Assembly: GCF_018595685.2 (NCBI RefSeq)
Contig: NZ_CP092334.1
Location: 3,686,001-3,750,000, forward strand
Length of the DNA stretch: 64,000 bases
DNA from: Flavihumibacter rivuli
GTDB taxonomy: Bacteria; Bacteroidota; Bacteroidia; Chitinophagales; Chitinophagaceae
Direction: 5' to 3'
Of this stretch, positions 34,679 to 43,098 are shown in pieces. Position 1 is the first letter of the stretch. Every line of letters starts with the position of its first letter. The position numbers were made by a program, and so were the translations under genes. The notes under the pieces were generated by a model that worked only from the letters and a program-made list of their open reading frames with translations, had not been told where the DNA came from and made no database searches.

Positions 34679-36388
34679 ATGCCCCTAGCGAATATCATTG
34701 GGAAGCTTAGTTCCTATATGCCTATCCTTAACTGGATGCCACGGTATCAAACGGGCCTGCTGACCAGTGACTTGGTGGCTGGTGTCACCCTTGCTTCCTT
34801 TGTATTACCGGAGTCGATGGCCTATGCTACCCTGGCAGGTGTTCCACCTTATTTCGGGATCTATTGTTGCCTTGTAGGAGGTTTGGTATTTGCCTTCTTC
34901 ACCACCTCAAAACAAATGGCTATAGGTCCTACCTCCGCTATCTCATTGATGGTTGGGTCTACAGTGGCCACCCTTTCCGGCGGTGATCCTGCCCGATGGG
35001 CCGCCATTGCCGCCTTGTCTGCACTGGCAGTGGCATTGATCTGTTTTATTTCTTTTGGTTTCCGTCTAAGTTCATTGGTGAATTTTATCAGTGACAGTAT
35101 CCTGCTCGGTTTTAAAGCCGGGGCTGCCCTTTCTATTATGGTCACACAGGTTCCCAAACTCTTTGGGGTAGAAGGAGGTGGTGCCCATTTCTTTGAACGC
35201 ATTTGGTTGCTGGTGCAGCGGATTCCGGATTCAAATTGGGTAGTATTGCTCTTTGGCCTGGTTGCATTACTGCTGCTCTTTTTAGGTGATCGCTATTTCC
35301 CTGGTAAGCCCGTTTCCCTTGCAGTGGTCATTCTTTCCATAGTAGTGGTTAGCCTTACCAATTTAGCGTCTTTTGGTATTCATGTTACCGGCAATATACC
35401 CGGCACGCTACCTTCCTTCGGCCGTCCATCCCTGCGTTTCAAGGACGTGGATGGGGTCTTGGAATTGTCCATTGCCTGCTTCCTTATGGGATATATAGAA
35501 ACTGTGTCTGCGGCCCGCACTTTTGCCATCAAGCATGGTTATGATGTCAATGCAAGGCAGGAATTATTGTCCATGGGATTTGCCAATCTTGGCACGGCAT
35601 TTTTCAGTGGCTATGTGGTGGCAGGAGGGTTATCACAGTCAACGGTCAATGATAAATCAGGTGCCAAAACCCCTTTGTCCCTTATATTCTGTTCTGCTGC
35701 ACTTTCAATCATCCTGTTGTTCCTGACGGGATTGTTGTATAACCTTCCTGAAGTGATGCTGGCTGCTATTGTATTACATGCAGTGTCGGGATTGATCAAA
35801 GTGAAAGAACTCAAACGCCTTCGCCAACTAAGCCGGATGGAATTTACCGTTGCAATGTTCGCTTTTGGATCTGTTCTGCTCTTTGGCATATTAAAAGGGG
35901 TATTGCTGGCTGTTATGATGTCGCTGGTGATGCTGATCAAACGGTGGTCTGATCCCTATGTTGCTGTGCTGGGTCGGATCGGGGAGTCCCATTCTTATTC
36001 TGATGTGGCGCGACATCCTGAGAATATCCAATATCCGGGTATCCTCATCCTTCGGCCGGAAACAGCTATCGTTTATTTCAACAGCGAGAACCTCCAAACG
36101 AAGATCGCACAGCAGATCCTGGACAAGGGAAAGGACTTGAAACTGGTGGTGCTTGACCTGTCCGTTTCGATCTATGTAGATGTATCGGGCTCCAAAATGC
36201 TGCTCCAGCTTTCGGAACAGTTGGAAAAGCAAGGGGTGCTCCTCCGTATTGTTGACGCTCACTCCAAGGTTCGGGATATCCTTCGTAAACAGGGCATCGA
36301 AAAAATGGTAGGGCATGTCAGCCGGAAGGTCACCATTGCAGATGTTGTGGAGGAGTATACTACCGGGAATACCGGGATGGATACCTAA
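34679..36388 (+). CDS. SulP-family anion transporter with STAS domain
   Basis: The protein is 569 residues. The membrane part (about 20-430) has the SulP signature SDLVAGVTLASFVLPESMAYATLAGVPPYFGIY and IGPTSAISLMVG. The C-terminal STAS domain (about 440-560) contains LKLVVLDLSVSIYVDVSGSKML. SulP proteins carry sulfate, bicarbonate or other anions across the inner membrane with H+ or Na+. The STAS motif has Ser in DVSGS, the position phosphorylated in some relatives. Substrate cannot be decided from sequence. Confidence 0.93.
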   Translation: MPLANIIGKLSSYMPILNWMPRYQTGLLTSDLVAGVTLASFVLPESMAYATLAGVPPYFGIYCCLVGGLVFAFFTTSKQMAIGPTSAISLMVGSTVATLSGGDPARWAAIAALSALAVALICFISFGFRLSSLVNFISDSILLGFKAGAALSIMVTQVPKLFGVEGGGAHFFERIWLLVQRIPDSNWVVLLFGLVALLLLFLGDRYFPGKPVSLAVVILSIVVVSLTNLASFGIHVTGNIPGTLPSFGRPSLRFKDVDGVLELSIACFLMGYIETVSAARTFAIKHGYDVNARQELLSMGFANLGTAFFSGYVVAGGLSQSTVNDKSGAKTPLSLIFCSAALSIILLFLTGLLYNLPEVMLAAIVLHAVSGLIKVKELKRLRQLSRMEFTVAMFAFGSVLLFGILKGVLLAVMMSLVMLIKRWSDPYVAVLGRIGESHSYSDVARHPENIQYPGILILRPETAIVYFNSENLQTKIAQQILDKGKDLKLVVLDLSVSIYVDVSGSKMLLQLSEQLEKQGVLLRIVDAHSKVRDILRKQGIEKMVGHVSRKVTIADVVEEYTTGNTGMDT

Positions 36389-36545
36389 ACTGTAAAGGTG
36401 CTGACCTTGGTAATGGCGATCCCCGCCAGCACTTGAATATTTAAAAGCAGCAGAAATCTTAGTGTATGGTTTCTTGGTGTAAATGTTGAATTAATACGTT
36501 CCCCATATTTGTGCCTACCTGAATTGTTCCCGGAAAGTTTATGGG

Positions 36546-36986
36546 TTATCTCCTGGCTTTAAAGAAGTCTTTCATCAATTGCGCGCATTCTTCTTTCAGT
36601 ACTCCTTTTTCAATGGTGGCTTTCTGGTGAAATGGCCATTGGTCGCGCGTGATGTGTTCATGACCATTCTTTTCATCACTCGCGCCCCAAACGATACGGC
36701 CAACCTTGCTCCAGTATAGGGCACCCGTGCACATCAGGCAGGGTTCCACCGTTACATACAAGGTGGCATCAGGAAGGTATTTGGCACCCAGAAGGTTGAA
36801 GGCAGAGGTCAGGGCGATCATTTCGGCATGCGCCGTAGGGTCATTCAGTTTTTCCACCTGGTTATAACCCCTCGCTACCACCCTGCCATTCATGACCACC
36901 ACTGCGCCCACTGGTACTTCGCCCTCTTCAAAGGCCCTTTGGGCTTCCCGGAGGGCGTGTCGCATAAAATGCTCGTCATTCAGCAT
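36546..36986 (-). CDS. tadA: tRNA adenosine(34) deaminase
   Basis: The protein is 146 residues. Zinc-dependent deaminase motifs: HAE at 53-55 (AHAEMIAL) and PCLMC at 82-86. TadA converts A34 to inosine in tRNA-Arg(ACG). The short C-terminal part carries the FFKARR tail typical of TadA. A guanine deaminase of similar length is the main alternative, but the C-terminus fits TadA. The -7 box TAATTTCG (36991-36998, minus strand) ends four bases before the ATG, predicting a leaderless mRNA. Confidence 0.9.
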   Translation of the reverse strand: MLNDEHFMRHALREAQRAFEEGEVPVGAVVVMNGRVVARGYNQVEKLNDPTAHAEMIALTSAFNLLGAKYLPDATLYVTVEPCLMCTGALYWSKVGRIVWGASDEKNGHEHITRDQWPFHQKATIEKGVLKEECAQLMKDFFKARR

Positions 36987-36990
36987 ACAG

Positions 36991-36998
36991 CGAAATTA
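36991..36998 (-). promoter_or_regulatory. -7 box of tadA, four bases from the ATG
   Basis: Minus-strand TAATTTCG, then CTGT, then ATG at 36986. Confidence 0.5.
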
Positions 36999-37151
36999 AT
37001 CATTCGGCTGATTGGTTTGGGAAAACCTGTTGCCAGGGTCTTCTTGTCCATTTCTGGCTAATTGTAGCGCAAGTATTGAAATGATGTTAACTTAGTATAG
37101 TGAGGCTGTCCCCGTTGAAGCTGACCTGAATCATTACAATAAAATTAGTCC

Positions 37152-38567
37152 ATGATGACCCAATCGATTGCCCCATCTGCTGATGTAAGCACCTCTGCGC
37201 TGACCGGTAAACTGAATGCCATGCGTCAGTATTTCCAATCCGGTGCTACCCGTTCCTATGGTTTCCGGCGCGCCCAGCTGGAGCGTTTACGTTCAGCGCT
37301 CTTGCACCATGAAGCGGAATTATATGATGCCCTGCATCGCGACCTGCATAAGAATAAGGAGGAAGTATGGATCACCGAAACCGGTTTTGTGCTGGCAGAG
37401 ATCAAGGCTACCATCAAGGACCTGAAGCGTTGGATGAGTCCTGAGCGTGTGTCCACCAATATGCTCAATCTTCCATCGACCAGTTATATCTATAAGGAGC
37501 CAATGGGTGTGGTATTGATCATCGGGCCCTGGAACTATCCGCTGCAACTATTGTTCAGTCCACTGGTGGGCGCCATAGCAGCAGGTAATGTGGTGGTGCT
37601 GAAGCCTAGTGAGTTTGCACCTGCCACGGCGGTGGTGATGCGCAAGATTATTGAGTCGACCTTTGAACCGGAGTATATCAGTATGGTGGAAGGGGATGGC
37701 GCAGTGGTGATCCCGGCCATGATGAATGAGTTCAGTTTTGATCATGTGTTCTTTACCGGTAGTCCGGCCATTGGAAAGATCATCTATGAGATGGCTGCCA
37801 AAAGAATGGTGCCCGTTACCCTGGAGCTGGGCGGCAAAAGCCCTTGCGTAGTGGAGTCCGATGCTAACCTGAAAGTGGCTGTGAAAAGGATCGCTGTGAC
37901 CAAATTTTCCAATGCGGGGCAAATGTGTGTTGCCCCTGATTATATCCTTGTGCATGAGTCCGTGAAAGCTGCTTTTATCGAAGAGATGAAACACTGCATC
38001 CTCAAATTCTTTTCTGAAGACGCAAAGCAGAGTTACAATTATGGAAGGATCATCAATGCCCGTCAATTGGCCAGATTGCGTTCCTATCTGGCCAATGGGA
38101 ATATTTTGCATGGTGGTTCTTTTGATGAGGATTCCCTTTACCTGGAGCCTACACTCATGGAGCCCTATTCCCTCGATGTGCCTGTAATGCAGGATGAGAT
38201 ATTTGGTCCGATCCCGCCCATCATTTCCTTCCGGACAGCTGAAGAGGCGAGGGCCATCATCGCGAGGCACCCGAATCCACTTGCCTTTTATGTGTATACT
38301 TCCAGTAGTGTGAAAGAGGAGGAATGGATCAATGCCGTTCCTTTTGGCGGTGGATGCGTTAACAATTCCAGCTGGCACCTTACCAACCATAACCTGCCTT
38401 TTGGTGGAAGGGGTTTTAGTGGAACCGGGGCCTATCACGGTAAGTTCTCCTTTGATGTGTTCAGCCACCGCAAGTCCGTAATGAAAACGCCCACCTGGTT
38501 CGATCCCGCTATCAAGTACCCGCCATTCAAGGGTAAGCTTGGACTCTTTAAAAAAGTATTGGGCTGA
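37152..38567 (+). CDS. aldehyde dehydrogenase family protein (class 3-like)
   Basis: The protein is 471 residues; the second Met (37155) is an equally good start. The catalytic Cys lies in FSNAGQMCVAPDY and the general-base Glu in VTLELGGKSP. The NAD-binding region (GPWNYPLQL) and the short length match the ALDH3-like group, which oxidises medium or long-chain and aromatic aldehydes to acids using NAD(P)+. The gene overlaps the next one by one base, so aldehyde removal may be tied to peroxide removal after lipid oxidation; that link is inference. Confidence 0.95.
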   Translation: MMTQSIAPSADVSTSALTGKLNAMRQYFQSGATRSYGFRRAQLERLRSALLHHEAELYDALHRDLHKNKEEVWITETGFVLAEIKATIKDLKRWMSPERVSTNMLNLPSTSYIYKEPMGVVLIIGPWNYPLQLLFSPLVGAIAAGNVVVLKPSEFAPATAVVMRKIIESTFEPEYISMVEGDGAVVIPAMMNEFSFDHVFFTGSPAIGKIIYEMAAKRMVPVTLELGGKSPCVVESDANLKVAVKRIAVTKFSNAGQMCVAPDYILVHESVKAAFIEEMKHCILKFFSEDAKQSYNYGRIINARQLARLRSYLANGNILHGGSFDEDSLYLEPTLMEPYSLDVPVMQDEIFGPIPPIISFRTAEEARAIIARHPNPLAFYVYTSSSVKEEEWINAVPFGGGCVNNSSWHLTNHNLPFGGRGFSGTGAYHGKFSFDVFSHRKSVMKTPTWFDPAIKYPPFKGKLGLFKKVLG

Positions 38568-39232
38568 TGTGGAAGAAACTCCTGCTTGCCGGAACTTTGC
38601 TGGCCATTGTACTGTTAGTAATCTTTCAATCAAACGAGCATATGACCGGTAGGCAACGTATTTTGAAATGGTTCTATCCCGTGATCATGAAATTGTCGTC
38701 CCTCGGCGGCGCAAGGGATAAAGTATTGAAGGGAAAGGATATTGCTCCCCCTGTTGATTTTTATTCCCTTCGTTCCCAATTGGGCAATGGCACTGGTTTC
38801 GACTTCAGTCAACTGAAGGGAAAGAAAGTATTGCTGGTGAATACAGCCAGTGATTGCGGTTATACGGCACAGTATGAATCCCTGCAGGCGCTGCAGGAAC
38901 GCTTTCCCAATGAACTGGTGGTGCTGGGATTTCCTGCCAATGATTTTAAGGAGCAAGAGAAGGGATCCGACGAGGAGATTGCCACCTTTTGTAAGGTCAA
39001 CTTTGGCGTGAGTTTCCCGTTGATGAAGAAATCAGTGGTTGTCAATGGTGGCCAGCAAAACCCCGTTTTTGCCTGGTTGTCTGACCCTGCGCAGAACGGC
39101 TGGAACCAACAGGCCCCTACCTGGAATTTCAGTAAATACCTGGTGAATGAACAAGGACGCCTACTGGGGTATTTTGATCCCGGTGTATCCCCCCTCGATG
39201 ATCAGATCGTACAATTAATCACTGCGCATTAA
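38567..39232 (+). CDS. membrane-anchored glutathione peroxidase-family protein
   Basis: The protein is 221 residues. A hydrophobic N-terminal helix (KLLLAGTLLAIVLLVIF, about 4-20) is followed by a GPx domain. The peroxidatic Cys97 is in NTASDCGYT, with the expected Gln and Glu region in NDFKEQEKGSD and Trp-Asn in TWNFSKYLV. GPx enzymes of this type usually use thioredoxin to reduce peroxides. The anchor places it on the periplasmic side. Its ATG overlaps the stop of the aldehyde dehydrogenase (TGATG-type). Confidence 0.92.
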   Translation: MWKKLLLAGTLLAIVLLVIFQSNEHMTGRQRILKWFYPVIMKLSSLGGARDKVLKGKDIAPPVDFYSLRSQLGNGTGFDFSQLKGKKVLLVNTASDCGYTAQYESLQALQERFPNELVVLGFPANDFKEQEKGSDEEIATFCKVNFGVSFPLMKKSVVVNGGQQNPVFAWLSDPAQNGWNQQAPTWNFSKYLVNEQGRLLGYFDPGVSPLDDQIVQLITAH

Positions 39233-39234
39233 CA

Positions 39235-40020
39235 ATGGAAGAACCATTACGACTGGATAAATGGCTGGTGCAAAATGGCCTGGTGGAATCAAGGGAAAAA
39301 GCCAGGCAAATGATCGAGGCCGGGGTGGTGAAGGTAAACGGGAATGTGGTCACAAAGCCCGCCTTTCTTGTTGTCGAATCCAATACTATTGTAGTCACCG
39401 AAAAGGTCTTGCGTTACGTTAGCCGAGGGGCCCTGAAATTAGAGAAGGCCATCCGGACCTTTGGCCTTCAGCTGGCCGAAAAGGTAGTGCTGGATATTGG
39501 GGCATCTACCGGTGGCTTTACTGATTGCAGCCTGCAGCATGGTGCAAGGAAGGTTTTTGCCATCGATGTTGGTACAGACCAACTGCATCCCAGCCTGCGT
39601 TCGGATGATCGTATCCGTTATTGGGAACAGTTGCATATCAAGGACCTGAAACCTGGCGATCTTGGAGAACCAGTGGACCTGATCGTGATCGATGTTTCCT
39701 TCATCAGCCTTACACTTGTCTTTCCCTACCTTGACCAGTTCCTTCAGCCGGATGGGAAGATCATTGCCCTCATCAAGCCGCAGTTTGAAGTGGGACCGAA
39801 AGTCCACCTGAAAGGGGGGATTGTAAAGGACCGTAAGCTCAGGAAGCAAGCTGTCCTGGATGTGATGAAAAGTGCAGCTTCTTTCGGGTTCTATTTGCAG
39901 GATATTGTACCAACAGATGCTGATCCCTCCGTAAAGAATGTAGAATATATGGCCATGTTTGACCGCCGGTTGCCGGGCTTGCACGACAGCCTGGTATGGA
40001 AGAAGGCAGAACTGACCTAG
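39235..40020 (+). CDS. TlyA-family rRNA (cytidine-2'-O)-methyltransferase
   Basis: The protein is 261 residues. An S4 RNA-binding domain covers about 4-62 and an FtsJ-like methyltransferase follows, with the SAM site DIGASTGGFTD at 87-97 and Lys68 in SRGALKLEKA. TlyA methylates ribosomal RNA (16S C1409 and, in some species, 23S C1920), and loss gives capreomycin resistance; it has also been called a haemolysin. It starts two bases after the peroxidase gene. Its stop codon shares the CTAG palindrome with the stop of the opposing dus gene. Confidence 0.93.
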   Translation: MEEPLRLDKWLVQNGLVESREKARQMIEAGVVKVNGNVVTKPAFLVVESNTIVVTEKVLRYVSRGALKLEKAIRTFGLQLAEKVVLDIGASTGGFTDCSLQHGARKVFAIDVGTDQLHPSLRSDDRIRYWEQLHIKDLKPGDLGEPVDLIVIDVSFISLTLVFPYLDQFLQPDGKIIALIKPQFEVGPKVHLKGGIVKDRKLRKQAVLDVMKSAASFGFYLQDIVPTDADPSVKNVEYMAMFDRRLPGLHDSLVWKKAELT

Positions 40021-41054
40021 CTGTCGCAGCTATAGGCCATCGCACCCATATCCACTTTCCTTCTTTCGAACTGGAAGCCGGTGTAGGTCCTGGTGATCTC
40101 ATCCAGCACACTATCGATCTCCTCCACTGTTTTAAAAGTAACCAGCTTCAGCCGGTATTCGCGGATATTGGGAAGTCCTTTGAGGTAATTGTTATAATGC
40201 CTGCGCATTTCATTGATGCCGGCCAGGGCTCCTTTCCACTCTACAGACCTGTGCAGGTGTTTGCGGATCACTTCCACCCTTTGTTCAATGGTAGGAGGGG
40301 GGAGGTGTTCACCGGTGGCCATGAAATGCTTGATCTCATTGAAGATCCAGGGATAACCGATAGCCGCGCGGCCGATCATGATGCCGTCAACACCGAAGCG
40401 CTTCTTGTATTCCACTGCTTTTTCAGGGGAATCGATATCGCCATTCCCAAAGATGGGGATCTTGATCCTGGGGTTTTCCTTTACCCTGGCAATATGGGTC
40501 CAGTCGGCTTCTCCCTTATACAATTGGCTCCTGGTACGGCCGTGGATGGACAGGGCCTTGATGCCTACATCCTGGAGCCTTTCTGCTACTTCTACAATAT
40601 TGATGGAGTCGTGATCCCAACCCAGCCTGGTCTTTACCGTTACCGGCAGGCGGGTGGATCTTACGCAAGCGGAAGTGAGGCGAACCATCAGGTTGATGTC
40701 TTTCAGCACCGCAGCCCCTGCTCCCTTGGTGACCACTTTTTTGACCGGACAGCCGAAGTTGATGTCGAGCAGGTCCGGGTTCACCGTATCCACGATCTGG
40801 GCACTCATGGCCATGGCTTCCTCATCCCCGCCAAAGATCTGGATGCCGATGGGGCGCTCGTAGTCAAAAATGTCCAGCTTTTGACGGCTCTTGATGGCGT
40901 CACGGATCAGTCCCTCACTGGAAATGAACTCGGTATACATGAGGTCTGCACCATTGTCCTTGCAAACGGCACGGAACGGCGGGTCACTCACGTCCTCCAT
41001 CGGGGCGAGCAGTAAGGGAAACTCGGGTAACGCTATGTTATCTATTTTTACCAC
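40017..41054 (-). CDS. dusB: tRNA-dihydrouridine synthase (DusB-like)
   Basis: The protein is 345 residues from a GTG at 41054, which gives the family start VVKIDNIALPEFPLLLAPMEDVSDPPFR. A TTG at 41105 gives 17 extra residues. The catalytic Cys102 is in INFGCPVKK. FMN-binding features (ADLMYTEF, GNGDI, GVDGIMIGRAAIGYPWIF) are present. Dus enzymes reduce uridines in tRNA D-loops using NADPH. A -7 box TAATTTCG (41110-41117, minus strand) ends four bases before the TTG, so the longer form cannot be excluded. Confidence 0.95.
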   Translation of the reverse strand: MVKIDNIALPEFPLLLAPMEDVSDPPFRAVCKDNGADLMYTEFISSEGLIRDAIKSRQKLDIFDYERPIGIQIFGGDEEAMAMSAQIVDTVNPDLLDINFGCPVKKVVTKGAGAAVLKDINLMVRLTSACVRSTRLPVTVKTRLGWDHDSINIVEVAERLQDVGIKALSIHGRTRSQLYKGEADWTHIARVKENPRIKIPIFGNGDIDSPEKAVEYKKRFGVDGIMIGRAAIGYPWIFNEIKHFMATGEHLPPPTIEQRVEVIRKHLHRSVEWKGALAGINEMRRHYNNYLKGLPNIREYRLKLVTFKTVEEIDSVLDEITRTYTGFQFERRKVDMGAMAYSCDS

Positions 41055-41109
41055 AGGCTGGGTTGCTAAAAAATACGCATCTTGCAGGGGATTGCCCTTT
41101 TGCAAAACG

Positions 41110-41117
41110 CGAAATTA
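41110..41117 (-). promoter_or_regulatory. -7 box of dusB
   Basis: Minus-strand TAATTTCG, then CGTT, then an in-frame TTG at 41105. Either the mRNA is leaderless from TTG or it carries a roughly 50-base leader to the GTG at 41054. Confidence 0.45.
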
Positions 41118-41151
41118 CTTACTAAAAGGCTAATCACTTCATTTTGGAGAT

Positions 41152-42108
41152 ATGAATAGTACCTATTTGAAATATAAACCGGCCTGGTTGCAGCTGTTTA
41201 TTTTTGGATCGCTGACCTTCGGCATCTATCTCGTACTTGGTTTTGTAGCCTTTTATGGTGTGGCTCAATACTTTAACCTGCCAGTTCAGCAACTCACGGA
41301 GCTTTCCTTTGACAAGCCGGGGGTGCTGCCGGCGATGAAACTCCTGCAGGGATTGCTCTCTGTGGTCATCTTCCTTTTGCCTGCATTGGTCTTCGCCTAT
41401 CTTTCCGATCCCAGGCCCCTGCCCTATGTGGGATTGCGTAAACCAATCCCCCCTGTTTTTTATGTACTGGGAGTGATCCTGTTGATCGGGGCCTTCCCGG
41501 TGGCCAGCTGGTTGTCCTACCTGAACCAGCACCTGCACTTGCCTGCTTCCATGAAATCCACTGAAGATGCCATGAAACTGGCTGAGGAGAATGCCAATAA
41601 ATTACTGAAGGCCATGCTGGCCATGAAGGGAACCGGCGACCTGGTGGCCATGATCTTCCTGCTGGCGGTATTGCCCGCTGTTTGTGAGGAGTTGTTTTTC
41701 AGGGGCGTGCTGCAGCGTTTGTTTATCCAGATCACCACCAGGCCATTGGTTGGCGTGATCATTACCGCTGCCCTATTTTCGGCCTTCCATGGACAATTCT
41801 ATGGTTTCCTGCCCAGGCTGATGCTGGGTGTGCTGCTGGGTTTGTTGTATTGGTATAGTGGCAGTATCTGGCCAAGCATTATCGGCCATTTCCTCAACAA
41901 TGCCCTCCAGATATTCATGGTGTATAAAAACCCGGCCTTTGCCGACCAGGAACCCAACCTTTCCCCTGGTTGGGTCTTTGTGAGCCTGGCCCTTATTGCT
42001 GCGGTGATCTGGTACAGTATCAGGATTTCCCATACCCATTATGGTGAGGTGTACGATAATGATGAAGAATTATTCATGCCTACTGATAACGACACCAAAC
42101 CCTTATAA
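41152..42108 (+). CDS. CPBP-family intramembrane metalloprotease
   Basis: The protein is 318 residues with about eight membrane segments. The CPBP/ABI motifs are complete: EExxxR at Glu179, Glu180 and Arg184 (CEELFFRG), FxxxH ending at His213 (FSAFH), and His246 in IIGHFLNN. The family includes eukaryotic Rce1-type CAAX proteases and bacterial proteins for bacteriocin self-immunity or surface protein processing. The substrate is unknown. It starts 98 bases from the GTG of dusB, in the divergent direction, and is followed by cdsA after ten bases. Confidence 0.9.
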   Translation: MNSTYLKYKPAWLQLFIFGSLTFGIYLVLGFVAFYGVAQYFNLPVQQLTELSFDKPGVLPAMKLLQGLLSVVIFLLPALVFAYLSDPRPLPYVGLRKPIPPVFYVLGVILLIGAFPVASWLSYLNQHLHLPASMKSTEDAMKLAEENANKLLKAMLAMKGTGDLVAMIFLLAVLPAVCEELFFRGVLQRLFIQITTRPLVGVIITAALFSAFHGQFYGFLPRLMLGVLLGLLYWYSGSIWPSIIGHFLNNALQIFMVYKNPAFADQEPNLSPGWVFVSLALIAAVIWYSIRISHTHYGEVYDNDEELFMPTDNDTKPL

Positions 42109-42118
42109 TATTTGATCC

Positions 42119-43003
42119 ATGGCATTCAACTGGAAAACATTCAGGACCAGGAGTGGCACTGCTGTCATCTTTGTTTTGGTGATGATGGCTGGCCTGCTCT
42201 GGAACCATTGGTCCTTCTTCCTCCTGTTCTCGGTGATCCATTTTGGTTGCTGGTATGAATACCAAAAACTGACAGCGGGTTTTGAGCCTGATTATGCGGG
42301 CATCACCCCCTTCCACCGGTTTGGTGTGATGCTGGCAGGCTATGCGCTGATGCTCTTTCTCAGTGGCGACCAATTGGCATTGGGTGGCTTAAGCCTTCAT
42401 TCCCTGGGTTGGTGGATGGGCTTGCTTTTCTTCTTCTTCCTTCCCATCATTGAACTGCTTTTCGCCCGGCGCATCCAGCCAAAGAATATCAAAGCTTCCT
42501 TTCTCGGCATTCTTTATATCTCCCTCAGCTGGGGATTGTTGCTGGACCTTCGCTGCATCGATGCGGTTTGGACCAGGGCGAACGGAAGTCCATTTGAACT
42601 GGGGAAGGTCTTGCCATTGGCCATCATCTTCTCCATCTGGATCAACGATACCATGGCCTATATCGTAGGGTCCCTGATCGGGAAAACCCCGCTATCGGTT
42701 ATCTCCCCCAAGAAGACCTGGGAGGGGACCATCGGGGGTATCATCCTGAGCGTGGTGGTAATGGGACTTATTGCCAGGGGATTTGGTTTCCCGATTGTTG
42801 ACGCCTGTATCATAGCCGCCATTGCTGCGATCACCGGAACAATAGGTGACCTTTTGGAGAGCAAGCTGAAGCGTATGGCAGGGGTGAAGGATAGCGGCAG
42901 TTTCATGCCTGGACATGGTGGTTTCCTGGATCGTTTCGATTCCCTGCTCTTTGCCACCCCATTCGTTTGGATCTATGTAAGGGCCTTCATGGAAGGTTGG
43001 TAA
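42119..43003 (+). CDS. cdsA: phosphatidate cytidylyltransferase
   Basis: The protein is 294 residues with about seven membrane segments. The signature at the C-terminus includes SPKKTWEGTIGG (196-207), GDLLESKLKR and KDSGSFMPGHGGFLDRFDS. CdsA makes CDP-diacylglycerol from CTP and phosphatidate, the branch point to all phospholipids. The gene follows the CPBP protease by ten bases and is probably co-transcribed with it. psd, a downstream pathway gene, is 15 kb away in the window. Confidence 0.95.
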   Translation: MAFNWKTFRTRSGTAVIFVLVMMAGLLWNHWSFFLLFSVIHFGCWYEYQKLTAGFEPDYAGITPFHRFGVMLAGYALMLFLSGDQLALGGLSLHSLGWWMGLLFFFFLPIIELLFARRIQPKNIKASFLGILYISLSWGLLLDLRCIDAVWTRANGSPFELGKVLPLAIIFSIWINDTMAYIVGSLIGKTPLSVISPKKTWEGTIGGIILSVVVMGLIARGFGFPIVDACIIAAIAAITGTIGDLLESKLKRMAGVKDSGSFMPGHGGFLDRFDSLLFATPFVWIYVRAFMEGW

Positions 43004-43086
43004 AAGCCGAATAGCATGGGTTATAGTCTCACAAGGTGCCGTTCCGGCAACCCTGAATTTCACTCCTGTACATCTCCTTAAAGGGT

Positions 43087-43094
43087 TATCTTTG
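43087..43094 (+). promoter_or_regulatory. -7 box of pheS, four bases from the ATG
   Basis: TATCTTTG matches TANNTTTG exactly; CCCT (43095-43098) then the ATG at 43099. A leaderless pheS mRNA is predicted. Confidence 0.55.
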
Positions 43095-43098
43095 CCCT

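Noticed and set aside
36389-36440. Structured segment after the SulP gene as a terminator
   Set aside because: GTGCTG and CAGCAC can pair around an inner GGCG/CGCC stem, but no T tract follows, so support is too weak.
37548-38633. Long open frame (361 codons) antisense to the aldehyde dehydrogenase gene
   Set aside because: Same reason: reverse frame of a conserved gene with intact catalytic residues.
39235-40020. TlyA named as a haemolysin or virulence factor
   Set aside because: The S4 plus FtsJ-like domains and SAM motif point to rRNA methylation; the haemolysin name is historical.
39996-41015. Long open frame (339 codons) antisense to dusB
   Set aside because: Shadow of dusB; the DusB protein has all catalytic motifs and the antisense product resembles nothing known to me.
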